Shown here: positions 9,147 through 17,961 of the stretch, in pieces
How positions within the stretch are numbered: position 1 is the first letter of the stretch
How the letters are laid out: each line of letters starts with the position of its first letter
Assembly: GCA_044227705.1 (NCBI GenBank)
Contig: JBGAWE010000023.1
Location: 1 to 30,033 of the forward strand
DNA: 30,033 nucleotides
Origin: JANOQP01 sp044227705
GTDB taxonomy: Bacteria > Bacteroidota > Bacteroidia > Chitinophagales > Saprospiraceae
Direction: 5' to 3'
Position numbers and translations under genes: made by a program
Notes under the pieces: model-generated
The model's database searches: none
What the model was told of the DNA's origin: nothing
Seen by the model: the letters and a program-made list of their open reading frames with translations, nothing else

Positions 9147-10673
9147 ATGTCTGCTAAAAAAATCCGCTCCGCGCTCGTCTCCGTCTACCACAAGGAAGGC
9201 CTCGAACCCGTCGTCCGAAAGCTCGCCGAGCTTGGCACCCAGTTCTATTCGACCGGCGGCACCCAGAAATACCTCGAATCGCTCGGCATCGCCTGCACGT
9301 CGGTCGAGGCTTTGACCGGCTACCCGAGCATCCTCGACGGGCGTGTGAAGACGCTCCACCCGGCCGTCTTCGGCGGCCTGCTGGCGCGGCGCGAGGCGGG
9401 GCACCTCGCCCAGCTTTCGGAGTACAAGATCCCGGAAATCGACCTCGTCATCGTCGACCTCTACCCGTTCGAGGAGACCGTCGCGGCGACCACTGACGAG
9501 TCCGAAATCATCGAGAAGATCGACATCGGCGGCATCTCGCTCATCCGCGCCGGGGCGAAGAACTTCAACGACGTGGCCACCGTCGCCAGCCGCGAGGAGT
9601 ATGCTCTTCTACTCAAAATCTTGGGGGAAAAGGGCGGCCAAACCGACCTCGACGACCGCCGAGAGCTGGCCCGCCGCGCTTTCAAAGTGTCGTCGAACTA
9701 CGACATCGCCATCTTCAACTACTTCAATGAAGGCTCCACCGACGCGACCTTCAAGCACAGCATCCACCGCTCCGACATCCTCCGCTACGGGGAGAATCCC
9801 CACCAGGACGGCCTGTTTTATGGCGATTTCGACAAGGTTTTCGAGAAACTCGGCGGCAAGGCCATCTCCTACAACAACCTCATCGACATCGACGCGGCCA
9901 TCCAGCTCATCCGCGAGTTCCGCGTCGGCAAGCCAACTTTCGGCATCCTAAAACACACCAACGCCTGCGGCATCGCCCGTCGAAACTCGCTCCTCGAAGC
10001 GTGGGAAGCAGCCCTCGCCTGCGACCCGACCTCGGCCTTCGGCGGCATCTTCGTGACGAACACGCCGGTCGATTTGCCGACGGCGGCGGCCATCAACAAG
10101 CTGTTTTACGAAGTCCTCATCGCGCCCGACTTCGACGACGAAGCGCTCGAGCTTTTGAAAAAGAAGGACCAGCGGATCCTGCTGAAGCAGCGCTCGTTCG
10201 ACATCCGCCCGCGCTCTTTCCGCAGCCTGCTGAACGGCGTCGTCGAACAGGACACCGACCTGAAAATCGAGACCGAGGCCGACCTGCGCCCCGTCACCGA
10301 GCGGATGCCCACGGCCAAAGAAGTCGGCGAGCTGCTCTTTGCGAACAAGTGCTGCAAGCACCTCAAGTCCAACGCCATCGCGCTGGTGAAGGAGCGGCAG
10401 CTCATCGGCATGGGCTGCGGCCAGCCGAGCCGCGTCGACGCGCTGCGGCAGGCGACCTCAAAAGCGAAGTCGTTCGGCTTCGACCTGAAAGGCGCGGTCA
10501 TGGCGAGCGACGCCTTTTTCCCCTTCCCCGATTGTGTGGAAATCGCCGCCGCCGAAGGCATCACGGCCGTCATCCAGCCGGGCGGCTCGATGAAGGACTC
10601 GGACTCCATCGCCGCCTGCGACCGGCTCGGGCTGGCGATGGTGATGACGGGGTTCCGGCATTTCCGGCATTGA
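9147..10673 (+). CDS. purH: Bifunctional AICAR formyltransferase / IMP cyclohydrolase
   Basis: PurH catalyses the last two steps of de novo IMP synthesis in the cytosol: formylation of AICAR with 10-formyl-THF, then ring closure to IMP. Length 508 aa, normal for the family. The N-terminal MGS-like cyclohydrolase domain (about 1-150) shows STGGT at 35-39 and GRVKTLHP at 65-72. The formyltransferase domain follows, with RYGENPHQ (213-220), the catalytic Lys-His pair in KHTNACG (K269, H270), SAFGGI, QPSRVD and IQPGGS near the C-terminus. The start MSAKKIRSAL at 9147 matches the family N-terminus; the frame is open back to 9069, but that part does not look coding. The next gene begins 38 bases after the stop, so co-transcription is possible. 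Confidence 0.98.
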   Translation: MSAKKIRSALVSVYHKEGLEPVVRKLAELGTQFYSTGGTQKYLESLGIACTSVEALTGYPSILDGRVKTLHPAVFGGLLARREAGHLAQLSEYKIPEIDLVIVDLYPFEETVAATTDESEIIEKIDIGGISLIRAGAKNFNDVATVASREEYALLLKILGEKGGQTDLDDRRELARRAFKVSSNYDIAIFNYFNEGSTDATFKHSIHRSDILRYGENPHQDGLFYGDFDKVFEKLGGKAISYNNLIDIDAAIQLIREFRVGKPTFGILKHTNACGIARRNSLLEAWEAALACDPTSAFGGIFVTNTPVDLPTAAAINKLFYEVLIAPDFDDEALELLKKKDQRILLKQRSFDIRPRSFRSLLNGVVEQDTDLKIETEADLRPVTERMPTAKEVGELLFANKCCKHLKSNAIALVKERQLIGMGCGQPSRVDALRQATSKAKSFGFDLKGAVMASDAFFPFPDCVEIAAAEGITAVIQPGGSMKDSDSIAACDRLGLAMVMTGFRHFRH

Positions 10674-10711
10674 AAAACGACAAGGCCGGTTCGTAAAAAG
10701 TCTGTTTTTCC

Positions 10712-12442
10712 ATGTTTCGCTCTCTTTCGTTTCTAACACTGCTCGTCTGGGCACAGGATGCCCGCGCCCAGAACCCGGCCCAAGACCGGCACGAGAGCTT
10801 GTTCCTCCAAGGCAAGTCGCTCGCCGCAAAAGACCCCAAAACGGCCCTTCGCATCCTCGACAGCGCGCTCGTCATCGCCCGGGCTGAACATAAACGGCTG
10901 TGGGAGTTCAAGGATCTTGTGCAGGTGGCCGCCTGCCGTTGCAACGCCGGGCAGTTTGACGAGGCCGACAAGGTCTTCGCCCAGCTGAACGGGCAAGAGG
11001 GAGAGGCGAATGCCGAACCCGACGTTTTCCTCTCGCTCCTCGGCACGAAAGGCAACTGCGCCCTCCGGCGGGGCGCGGCGGACGAAGCCGTCAAGTTTTA
11101 CGACGAAGCCCTTGACCACCCAGCCGCCAGCCCGCTGGTGAGGCTGAAAATCTCGCTCAACAAGGCCAACGCGCTCAACATCCAGTTGAAGCACCGAGAG
11201 GCGCTGCAAGCCCTGATTCGTGCCGAGCCGGAGGTGCAGAAGGTGAACGACCCTTTCCAGCGCTTCCTTTTCCACAACTCTATGGGCTATGTCTACGCCG
11301 ACCAGGCCGATGCCGCGCGGGCCATCCGCCTTTTCAAGGACGCCCTCGCCGTGACGGGTGCGCCAGCGGAGGCTAGGCTATCGGCCGCTTATTCCATCGG
11401 CAACCAATATTCCCTCTTGTCCTCCGATTCGGCCCTCTTCTACTACCACATGGTCGTCGACCACCGCGACGAGGCCACCGCTGGCACATATAACAACACC
11501 CTGTCTGCCCTGACCAACTGGTTCTCCGAGCGCAATCTCGACTCGGCCGACCACTATATTCGCCTCTGGGAAGCAGCCGGCGCCGACCGGGCTGGAGCCG
11601 ACTATCTGTTCAAGAAGAGCCGTATCCTCTTTGCCCGCGGGCGGTTCGCGGAGGGCATTCCCGTGGCCGAACAGGCACTGAAGACCTATCGAGAGGAGAT
11701 GGGCAACGACATCTCTTTCGGCAACGACATCCTTGCGAACCTCGTCAAGGCCCGCGTTCGGGCCACAAAGGACCCAAGCTTCATTGCCGATTTCACAGCC
11801 TGGTCCGACAGTCTCCGCCACCAGCAACGCAGGCTTGTTGAGCAGGAGGTCGAAAAATTCCGCGTCGCCTACGAGACAGAAAAGGTCGAGCAGGCCAACG
11901 CCAGGTTGGCCGCCGAGAACCGCGCGAAGGCCCGCACCAACTGGCTCCTCGGACTCGCCGCCGCGCTCGCCGGGGGGCTGGCGGCCACCATTTACCGAAA
12001 AAAACAGCAGGAAAAAACCCTCAACGCGCTCCTGCAGCGCGACAACGAGGCCTTCCGCCGCGACAACGAAAGCCTGCTCGAATTGGTGGGCAGGCTCAAA
12101 ACCCAGCAGCCCGTAGAGGAGCTGACCATCAGGCTCGGCGGGCAGGACAAGCGGGTGCTTCGGCTCGTCGACATCGTTTGCGTCAAGGCCGACGGCAACT
12201 ACGTCGACATACACACGACCGACGGCCGCGTCCACTCGGAGTGGCAGACCATCCGCAGCATCGGCGAGGTTTTGGTGCCGTCCGGGCTTTTCTACCAAGT
12301 GCACCGCTCATGGATTGTCAACCACCGGCATATCGCGCAGCGGAAGGCCTCGGAGCTGGGGCTTTCCAACAAAAAAATCGCGCCCATCGGCGCCACCTTC
12401 CGCCCGGCGGCCGAGCGCTGGCTCGACGAGCGGTTGGGCTGA
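10712..12442 (+). CDS. Membrane-anchored TPR sensor with C-terminal LytTR DNA-binding domain
   Basis: Length 576 aa. A signal peptide (about 1-20, ending DARAQ) is followed by helical TPR-like repeats to about 370, a short coiled-coil stretch (about 371-408, rich in Glu/Arg/Ala) and one membrane segment at about 410-428 (WLLGLAAALAGGLAATIY). A second coiled coil (about 430-465) leads to a LytTR domain (about 469-576) with VCVKADGNYVDIHT and the family-typical FYQVHRSWIVNHRHI. The topology suggests a periplasmic TPR sensor driving a cytoplasmic DNA-binding domain in one polypeptide, common in Bacteroidota. Target genes and signal are unknown. No receiver or kinase domain is present, so it is not a canonical two-component protein. 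It follows purH by 38 bases. Confidence 0.88.
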   Translation: MFRSLSFLTLLVWAQDARAQNPAQDRHESLFLQGKSLAAKDPKTALRILDSALVIARAEHKRLWEFKDLVQVAACRCNAGQFDEADKVFAQLNGQEGEANAEPDVFLSLLGTKGNCALRRGAADEAVKFYDEALDHPAASPLVRLKISLNKANALNIQLKHREALQALIRAEPEVQKVNDPFQRFLFHNSMGYVYADQADAARAIRLFKDALAVTGAPAEARLSAAYSIGNQYSLLSSDSALFYYHMVVDHRDEATAGTYNNTLSALTNWFSERNLDSADHYIRLWEAAGADRAGADYLFKKSRILFARGRFAEGIPVAEQALKTYREEMGNDISFGNDILANLVKARVRATKDPSFIADFTAWSDSLRHQQRRLVEQEVEKFRVAYETEKVEQANARLAAENRAKARTNWLLGLAAALAGGLAATIYRKKQQEKTLNALLQRDNEAFRRDNESLLELVGRLKTQQPVEELTIRLGGQDKRVLRLVDIVCVKADGNYVDIHTTDGRVHSEWQTIRSIGEVLVPSGLFYQVHRSWIVNHRHIAQRKASELGLSNKKIAPIGATFRPAAERWLDERLG

Positions 12443-12637
12443 TTTTCGTCAGATAAAAACCATTGTTCACATAAAAGGGGCCTGCCGGCCTTGGCGGGAA
12501 CACCTGACCGTGAGGTTGTTTGTCGGCGGAATCGACCGGCGAGCCAAAGATTTTTGTTGAAAAACAGGGAATCCGGCACAGCGGGCGGCTTCCACACCCT
12601 GTGTTCAACCTTCAGCCAAAACTATTTGACCTCCCCC
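12443..12637. other. Intergenic region, nothing convincing
   Basis: This 195-base gap holds a weak 6-bp hairpin near 12481-12498 without a U-tract. There is no TTG-N17-TAnnTTTG promoter. I see no small gene or RNA in it. Confidence 0.3.
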
Positions 12638-14212
12638 ATGAAGCAGCCGCTCCTTCAGCTCGCGTTCGGCCTTGTGGCCACCATCGGCCTGGCCCAGCCC
12701 GTGCACACGTTCTCCATCCATGCTAACGGGCGCGTCGCCTCCTGCCAGATGACGTCGACGGAATATGCCGACTGGAAATCGCAAGACCAGTTCTACTACA
12801 ACTCCGCCGTCCGCCAAGCCCTTTTTCAGGACGTCTACGAATACTTCGACGACGACTTCGACTTCATCTTCCTCGTCCTCAACGAGGATGCCATCCCCTC
12901 CGGCATCTCCTACGCAGGTCTCCACATCGGCGTGTCCAACGCGGTGCAGGGCATCGGGCAAGGCATTTACAGCCAGTCGGCGCTCTACGGCTCGGCGGGC
13001 AAGCTCAAAGGGGTGATGCAACTGCCGAGGCGCGACCTCCTCGAATATGGCCCTTCGCTGCACGAGCTTGCCCACCAGTGGGCCAATTTCGGCATTCCGA
13101 CCCAGGCGGTGAACGGGTTCGGGACGAACTTGACCTCCTTCAGCGCCTTTGGCCACTGGGGCTACACAGGCGGCAGCACAAAAGGCCAGCTCGGCGGTTT
13201 CCAGCAAAGCACGCTGGTCGACAACGGCAACAACTCCTACACTGTCGGCGCATTTGGCTGGTTTGCCAACGGAGGCAACTCCATCCCTTACACCGAAATG
13301 GAGCGGTACCTCATGGGCATGATACCGCTGGCGAGTGTGGCACCGTTCGATGCCTTCGCCAACATCACTTCGGCGACAGACAACGGCGCGACCTACACCT
13401 TCACCGCCAACACCCGCACGACGCACACGCCCACATCCATCCAAACACTGCTCGGAAGCCGCGTCCCCTCGTCGACAACTTCGCAGAAGGACTTCAAACT
13501 GTTGGTTCTTGTGCTGACCGACACCCCGCTCACGACGGCGCAATGGGACCTCGTCGACGGGCAATCCTACCGTTTCGGCCTGCCAGGCGACAACGGCAAC
13601 TACCTCTATAACTTCTGGGAAGCCACCAACCACCTCGGCACGATGGAGACCAGCAATCTGTTCGCCTCACGTTGCCCATCGAAATGATCTCGCTGGACGC
13701 CACCATCGAAGGGGGAGGCCGTCAAGCTCAATTGGGAGACCGCAACCGAGTCGAACAGTGCCCGCTTCGAGGTCGAGCGGTCGGCCGACGGGCAGCATTG
13801 GGAGGCCGTCACCGCCGTCGCCGGGGCCGGGAACTCGGTCGTCCCGCACAGCTATGGGGCCACTGACCGGTCGCCGCTGCGTGGCATGTCGTACTACCGG
13901 CTCAAACAAGTCGACCTCGACGGGAGCTTTTCCCTTTCCAAGACGGTGAGCGTGCGCATCGCCGATGGCAGCCACCTGTCCCTCTACCCGATGCCCGTGC
14001 TCGACGAGCTTTTCATCGAAAACGAGGGCCGCGCCGCGCTCGAATCAGCCGCCTTACTCGACGGCGCGGGCCGCGAGGTGCTGCGGCAAACTGCCACCGG
14101 CGAGCGCAGGATGCCGGTCGACCTGTCGGCTGTCGAACCGGGCGTCTATTTCCTCCGAGCCGAGTTCGAGGACCGGACTGTGCGCGTCGAGAAGGTCGTC
14201 GTCACCCGTTGA
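12638..14212 (+). CDS. Secreted putative zinc metallopeptidase with T9SS tail, broken by two compensating 1-nt indels
   Basis: The start at 12638 gives a signal peptide (MKQPLLQLAFGLVATIGLAQ). A zinc-binding HELAH motif lies at residues 142-146 (SLHELAHQWANF), followed by GHWG at 172-175 and YTEMERYLMG at 218-227, a pattern I associate with a family of secreted Bacteroidota HExxH proteins. The literal frame stops at a TGA at 13685-13687. Restoring one C after 13670 gives ASPLPIEMISLDATIEG, the usual linker to the C-terminal region. Removing one G from the run at 13711-13715 returns to the original frame, which reads on through a beta-sandwich domain (YYRLKQVDLDG) to a type A T9SS domain (LYPMPVLDEL... 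VVVTR) ending at 14212. Restored length is about 524 aa. Peptidase activity is inferred from the motif only. Confidence 0.8.
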
Positions 14213-14249
14213 CAGCTCGGTGAAAAACAGCAAGATGCCTTACTTGAAG

Positions 14250-14292
14250 CAGGCCCGGCGCGGCAGACGAGCCGACGTCGGGCCTGTTTTTT
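14250..14292 (+). terminator. Intrinsic terminator
   Basis: Bases 14250-14257 (caggcccg) pair with 14279-14286 (cgggcctg). An inner cggc/gccg stem can form at 14261-14274. The hairpin is followed by ttttttctt. It lies 38 bases after the metallopeptidase stop at 14212. Confidence 0.75.
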
Positions 14293-14350
14293 CTTCAAAT
14301 CAAAACCTGCCGCTTCGAACAAAGGCAACCATCCAATCTGCATCAATCTC

Positions 14351-15688
14351 ATGAAAGAACTGCTTCTCTTTTTCATAGTCTGCCTGCTGGCCTCTGTTTC
14401 CGGCCTTGCCCAGCAGCCGCCCCGCGCAATTGTTTCCTGCGACCTGCCCGAGATTTCCGAACTGTCGCCCGCCCCGGCCGCACAGCCTGCGCAAGCCTCC
14501 GACCGGACGGTCAACACCCTGTGCGTCACCTTCCTCGTGGCCAACGACGCCCAACTGACGGCCAACGCCTCAACGATGACCTCCATCGTCAATGGCATCA
14601 ACACTTGGCTGACCAACACCCACAACCCGCTCACCGGCCCCGACTACCAGATCGGAAGCTGGCAGCGCGTGGTGATGCCCACGTCTTACACCGCCTCGGA
14701 CGGCACCGTCGTCAACCTGACCATCGCCGGGAACTCAAATGGAGGCGCGATGCTCGGCTCGGCCACCGACTGGCTGTTCGACATCGGCGACGGCGACCTG
14801 TGCATCGTCGTCGCGCCCAACTCCTCGGGCTACAATCCCGGCCAGGCAAACTGGCTGGGCGGCGAAAACCAGATCGGCGAGTCCCCCGACCAGCCCGCCA
14901 TCGCTGTCATCCGCAGCTCGAGCAACACCATCATCAACTTCACCACCCTCGTTTTCGTCCACGAGGTCTTCGGCCACTTGCAGGGGCTTGATTTTGGGGG
15001 AAACCCGCACAGCTCCGAGAGCTGCAACGGCAACACCGATTTCATCAACGCCGCGCCCACCGTCACCCAGATCTGCTCGCAGGCGGTCGCCCAAATCGGG
15101 CTGGCGACCGACAACGGCAGCCTCGCCTGCTCCGCGCTCCTGCCGCTCGAACTGCTCGATTTCCGGGCGAGGAGGAGCGGGCAGAGCACCGCGCAACTCG
15201 ATTGGACGACCGAAAACGAGGCTGGCCTGGCCGGTTTCTCCATCGAAAAGAGCCGCGACGGCCTCCGCTGGCTGCCGGTCGGCGAAGTGGCAGCAAAGGG
15301 CTCGCCCGACGGCCATGCGGAATACGGGTTCCTCGACCCGGGGCTCGGCACCGCGGCCGCCCTCTACAGGCTGCGGATGACCGACCTCGACGGCGCGGCG
15401 CGGCTTTCACCCGTCGCCGAGGTCGAGCCGGGAAGGGCGGCGGGCTGGTTCAGCGTCCAGCCGAACCCGGCTGTTGGCGAAGCCCGCGTGTTTTTTGAAA
15501 ACGCCTCGCCCGACAGCCCTGCCACCCTGCGCGTGCTCGCCGCCGACGGTCGGCTGGTGCTGGAAAAAAGCATCGACGCTCCCTCCGCCGAGCTTCCCAT
15601 CGGCGGGCTGGCGACCGGAATCTATTGGCTCGAAATGCGGGCGGCCACCGGGGTTTTTGTTCAAAGATTGATGAAGTCGGCAAACTGA
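14351..15688 (+). CDS. Secreted putative metallopeptidase (HExxxH motif) with T9SS tail
   Basis: Length 445 aa. A signal peptide (about 1-21, ending GLAQ) is followed by a reprolysin-like alpha/beta region (about 55-260). It contains FVHEVFGHLQGLDF, with H204, E205 and H209. This resembles the metzincin pattern HExxHxxG but carries one extra residue, giving HExxxH and GHLQG. Cysteines cluster after it (C225, C242, C260). Next come a beta-sandwich region beginning LPLELLDFRA (about 264-365) and a type A T9SS domain (about 368-445, VQPNPAVGEA). A peptidase role is inference; the unusual spacing may mean altered or absent zinc binding. It sits directly after another HExxH T9SS cargo gene, with a terminator between them, so the two are probably transcribed separately. 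Confidence 0.82.
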   Translation: MKELLLFFIVCLLASVSGLAQQPPRAIVSCDLPEISELSPAPAAQPAQASDRTVNTLCVTFLVANDAQLTANASTMTSIVNGINTWLTNTHNPLTGPDYQIGSWQRVVMPTSYTASDGTVVNLTIAGNSNGGAMLGSATDWLFDIGDGDLCIVVAPNSSGYNPGQANWLGGENQIGESPDQPAIAVIRSSSNTIINFTTLVFVHEVFGHLQGLDFGGNPHSSESCNGNTDFINAAPTVTQICSQAVAQIGLATDNGSLACSALLPLELLDFRARRSGQSTAQLDWTTENEAGLAGFSIEKSRDGLRWLPVGEVAAKGSPDGHAEYGFLDPGLGTAAALYRLRMTDLDGAARLSPVAEVEPGRAAGWFSVQPNPAVGEARVFFENASPDSPATLRVLAADGRLVLEKSIDAPSAELPIGGLATGIYWLEMRAATGVFVQRLMKSAN

Positions 15689-15719
15689 AAGCGCAGCCTC
15701 GGAAAGTCGACCGCCCGTC

Positions 15720-15756
15720 GCGGCCCGCCCAGTCTCCCGGTGCGGGCCGCTTTTTT
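15720..15756 (+). terminator. Intrinsic terminator of the plus-strand gene ending at 15688
   Basis: Perfect 9-bp stem gcggcccgc (15720-15728) / gcgggccgc (15742-15750) with a 13-base loop, followed directly by TTTTTT. Confidence 0.88.
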
Positions 15757-15760
15757 GTGA

Positions 15761-15793
15761 AAAAGAAAGGGCGAACCGTCGGCCGGCTCGCCC
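15761..15793 (-). terminator. Intrinsic terminator of the minus-strand rmlB transcript
   Basis: On the minus strand gggcgagcc (15793-15785) pairs with ggttcgccc (15777-15769), 9 bp with one G-U, over a 7-base loop. It is followed by TTTCTTTTT. It abuts the plus-strand terminator, so the convergent genes have separate back-to-back terminators. Confidence 0.8.
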
Positions 15794-15819
15794 CTTTTCC
15801 ATTTCAAAAACCCGTCGGC

Positions 15820-16869
15820 TCAGGCGTACTGCTTCTCGTAATAGTGCAGGTACTCGCCAGACGTCACCCGGTCGAGCCATGCTTGGTTGTCGAGATACCA
15901 CTGGGCCGTCTGTCGGAAGCCTTCCTCGAACTTTATCGACGGAGACCAGCCCAGTTCTTTCATCAATTTCGACGCGTCGATGGCATACCGTCGGTCGTGG
16001 CCCGGCCGGTCTTTCACGAAAGTGATGAGTCGCCGCGACTCGCCCGCCGCGCGCCCGAGCAGCCCGTCCATGATGTCGCAGAGCTTCTCGACGAGGTCGA
16101 TGTTCTTCCACTCGTTGTTGCCGCCGATGTTGTAGGTCTCGCCGGGGCGGCCTTTGTGAAAAATTGTGTCGATGGCCGAGGCGTGGTCTTTCACCCAGAG
16201 CCAGTCGCGGGTGTATTTCCCATCGCCGTAGATCGGGAGCGGCTTGCCCTGACGGATGTTGTTGATGACGAGCGGGATGAGCTTCTCCGGGAAATGGTTC
16301 GGCCCGTAGTTGTTCGAGCAGTTCGACAGCACGACCGGAAGATGGTAGGTGTGCCACCAAGCACGCACGAAATGGTCGCTCGAAGCCTTCGAGGCCGAAT
16401 AGGGCGAGCGCGGGTCGTAGGCCGTCTCCTCCGTGAAAAAACCCTCCTCGCCGAGCGAGCCGTAGACCTCGTCGGTCGAGACGTGGTAGAATTTCTTTCC
16501 GTCGAAATCCCCTCTCCAGAGGTCGGTCGCCGCGCCGAGCAGGTTGACAGTCCCGAGGACGTTCGTTTTCACGAACGCCAGCGGGTCGGCGATGCTCCGG
16601 TCGACATGGCTCTCCGCCGCGAGGTGGATGATGCCCGTCGGCTTCCATTTTTTGAAAACCCGGTCGAGCTTCCGGCGGTCGGTGATGTCGGCCTTGACGA
16701 AGTGGTAGTTCGCCTCGCCCTCGACGTCGGCGAGGTTGTCGGGGTTGCCCGCGTAGGTCAGCGCGTCGAGGTTGACGATGCGAACTGTCGGGTACTTTTT
16801 GACGAGGAGCCGGACGACGTGCGAGCCGATGAAGCCCGCGCCGCCGGTGATGAGGATGGTCTTTTTCAT
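15820..16869 (-). CDS. rmlB: dTDP-glucose 4,6-dehydratase
   Basis: RmlB converts dTDP-D-glucose to dTDP-4-keto-6-deoxy-D-glucose with bound NAD, the second step towards dTDP-rhamnose and related deoxysugars for surface polysaccharide. Length 349 aa, normal for this extended short-chain dehydrogenase. The Rossmann motif GGAGFIGSH is at 9-17. Catalytic Thr-Asp-Glu lie in STDEVYG (T132, D133, E134) and the YxxxK pair is Y157/K161 (YSASK). SNNYGPNHFPEKLIP and GDGKYTRDWLWV are typical RmlB signatures. It lies 61 bases downstream of the UDP-glucuronate decarboxylase gene, likely in the same transcript. RmlA, RmlC and RmlD are not in the window, so the end product is unknown. Confidence 0.97.
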   Translation of the reverse strand: MKKTILITGGAGFIGSHVVRLLVKKYPTVRIVNLDALTYAGNPDNLADVEGEANYHFVKADITDRRKLDRVFKKWKPTGIIHLAAESHVDRSIADPLAFVKTNVLGTVNLLGAATDLWRGDFDGKKFYHVSTDEVYGSLGEEGFFTEETAYDPRSPYSASKASSDHFVRAWWHTYHLPVVLSNCSNNYGPNHFPEKLIPLVINNIRQGKPLPIYGDGKYTRDWLWVKDHASAIDTIFHKGRPGETYNIGGNNEWKNIDLVEKLCDIMDGLLGRAAGESRRLITFVKDRPGHDRRYAIDASKLMKELGWSPSIKFEEGFRQTAQWYLDNQAWLDRVTSGEYLHYYEKQYA

Positions 16870-16930
16870 TCTTGATGAGTGATGAACGCTGAATGATGGG
16901 TGCCGAGCCGGGCCGGCCCAGCATTCAATT
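16870..16930. other. Short repeat-containing spacer between UXS and rmlB
   Basis: The 61-base spacer holds a run of related words on the plus strand (gatgagtgatgaa, then tgaatgatggg) and a perfect 10-bp palindrome gggccggccc at 16910-16919. Function unknown. Confidence 0.35.
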
Positions 16931-17884
16931 TCAGGCGTTCGGCTTGACCACCTTTTTGAAATACTCGTAAGTCAGCGCCATCCCCGTCGCCCGGTCGTAC
17001 TTCGGCTCCCAGCCGAGGATCTCGCGGGCCTTCGTGATGTTGGGCTGCCGCTGCTTCGGGTCGTCGATGGGCAGGGGCCGGTAGTCGATGTAGGCGGCGG
17101 GGTTGTTGACCAGCGCGAGCACCTCCTGGGCGAACTGCATCATCGTGATTTCCGACGGGTTGCCGATGTTGACCGGCAGGTGGTAGTTCGACATGAGCAG
17201 CCGATAAATCCCCTCCACAAGGTCGTCGACGTAGCAAAAGGAGCGCGTCTGCGAGCCGTCGCCGAACATGGTCAGCCCCTCGCCGCGAATCGCCTGCGAG
17301 AAGAACGCGGGCAGCACGCGCCCGTCATTGACCCGCATCCGGGGGCCATAGGTGTTGAAGATGCGGATGATACGGGTGTCCACTTTGTGAAATGTGTGGT
17401 ACGCCATCGTGATTGCCTCCATGTACCGCTTCGCCTCGTCGTACACGCCGCGCGGCCCGACGGGGTTGACGTGGCCCCAATACTCCTCCACCTGCGGGTG
17501 CACGAGCGGGTCGCCGTAGACCTCCGAGGTCGAGGCGACGAGGATGCGCGCGCCCTTGTCCTTCGCCAGGCCGAGGCAGTTTTTCGTCCCCTCGGAGCCG
17601 ACCTTCAAAGTTTGAATCGGCATTTCCAGATAATCAATCGGGCTGGCAGGCGAGGCGAAATGGAGGATGTAGTCGAGCCGCCCTGGGACGTGAATGAACT
17701 TCGTCACGTCGTGGTGGTAGAACTGGAAGTCCTTCTCGGGAAAGAGGTGCTCGATGTTGGCGAGGTCGCCGGTGAGCAGGTTGTCCATACCGATGACTTC
17801 GTAGCCTTCTTTGAGGAACCGGTCCGACAGGTGCGAGCCGAGGAAGCCGGCCGCGCCGGTGATTAGGATGCGTTTTTTAGTCAT
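16931..17884 (-). CDS. UDP-glucuronate decarboxylase (UDP-xylose synthase, UXS family)
   Basis: This extended short-chain dehydrogenase is expected to convert UDP-glucuronate to UDP-xylose, using bound NAD and a 4-keto intermediate. Length 317 aa, close to bacterial UXS. The NAD motif GAAGFLGSHL starts at residue 10. Catalytic residues appear in ASTSEVYGDP (T119, S120, E121) and YDEAK (Y148, K152). LHFASPASPIDY, NTYGPRMRVNDGRV and GSQTRSFCYVDDLVEG are UXS-type signatures that separate it from GalE or RmlB. The start at 17884 is chosen because it lies at the Rossmann strand (MTKKRILITG) and about 52 bases below a TACTTTTG element; the longer open frame to 18202 runs antisense through the neighbouring methyltransferase region. 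Upstream partner of rmlB in a nucleotide-sugar pair. Confidence 0.93.
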   Translation of the reverse strand: MTKKRILITGAAGFLGSHLSDRFLKEGYEVIGMDNLLTGDLANIEHLFPEKDFQFYHHDVTKFIHVPGRLDYILHFASPASPIDYLEMPIQTLKVGSEGTKNCLGLAKDKGARILVASTSEVYGDPLVHPQVEEYWGHVNPVGPRGVYDEAKRYMEAITMAYHTFHKVDTRIIRIFNTYGPRMRVNDGRVLPAFFSQAIRGEGLTMFGDGSQTRSFCYVDDLVEGIYRLLMSNYHLPVNIGNPSEITMMQFAQEVLALVNNPAAYIDYRPLPIDDPKQRQPNITKAREILGWEPKYDRATGMALTYEYFKKVVKPNA

Positions 17885-17935
17885 GTCCAAGTTTTGGTTT
17901 GATTCCGAATTGGTATTGAAAAGGTAAAAAGTCCG

Positions 17936-17943
17936 CAAAAGTA
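17936..17943 (-). promoter_or_regulatory. -7 promoter element (TACTTTTG) of the UXS-rmlB unit
   Basis: TACTTTTG on the minus strand fits TAnnTTTG exactly, 51 bases before the start at 17884. A CTG rather than TTG lies 19 bases upstream, so the -33 half is imperfect. Confidence 0.45.
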
Positions 17944-17961
17944 GCCAGCCAGCCCGCCTTT

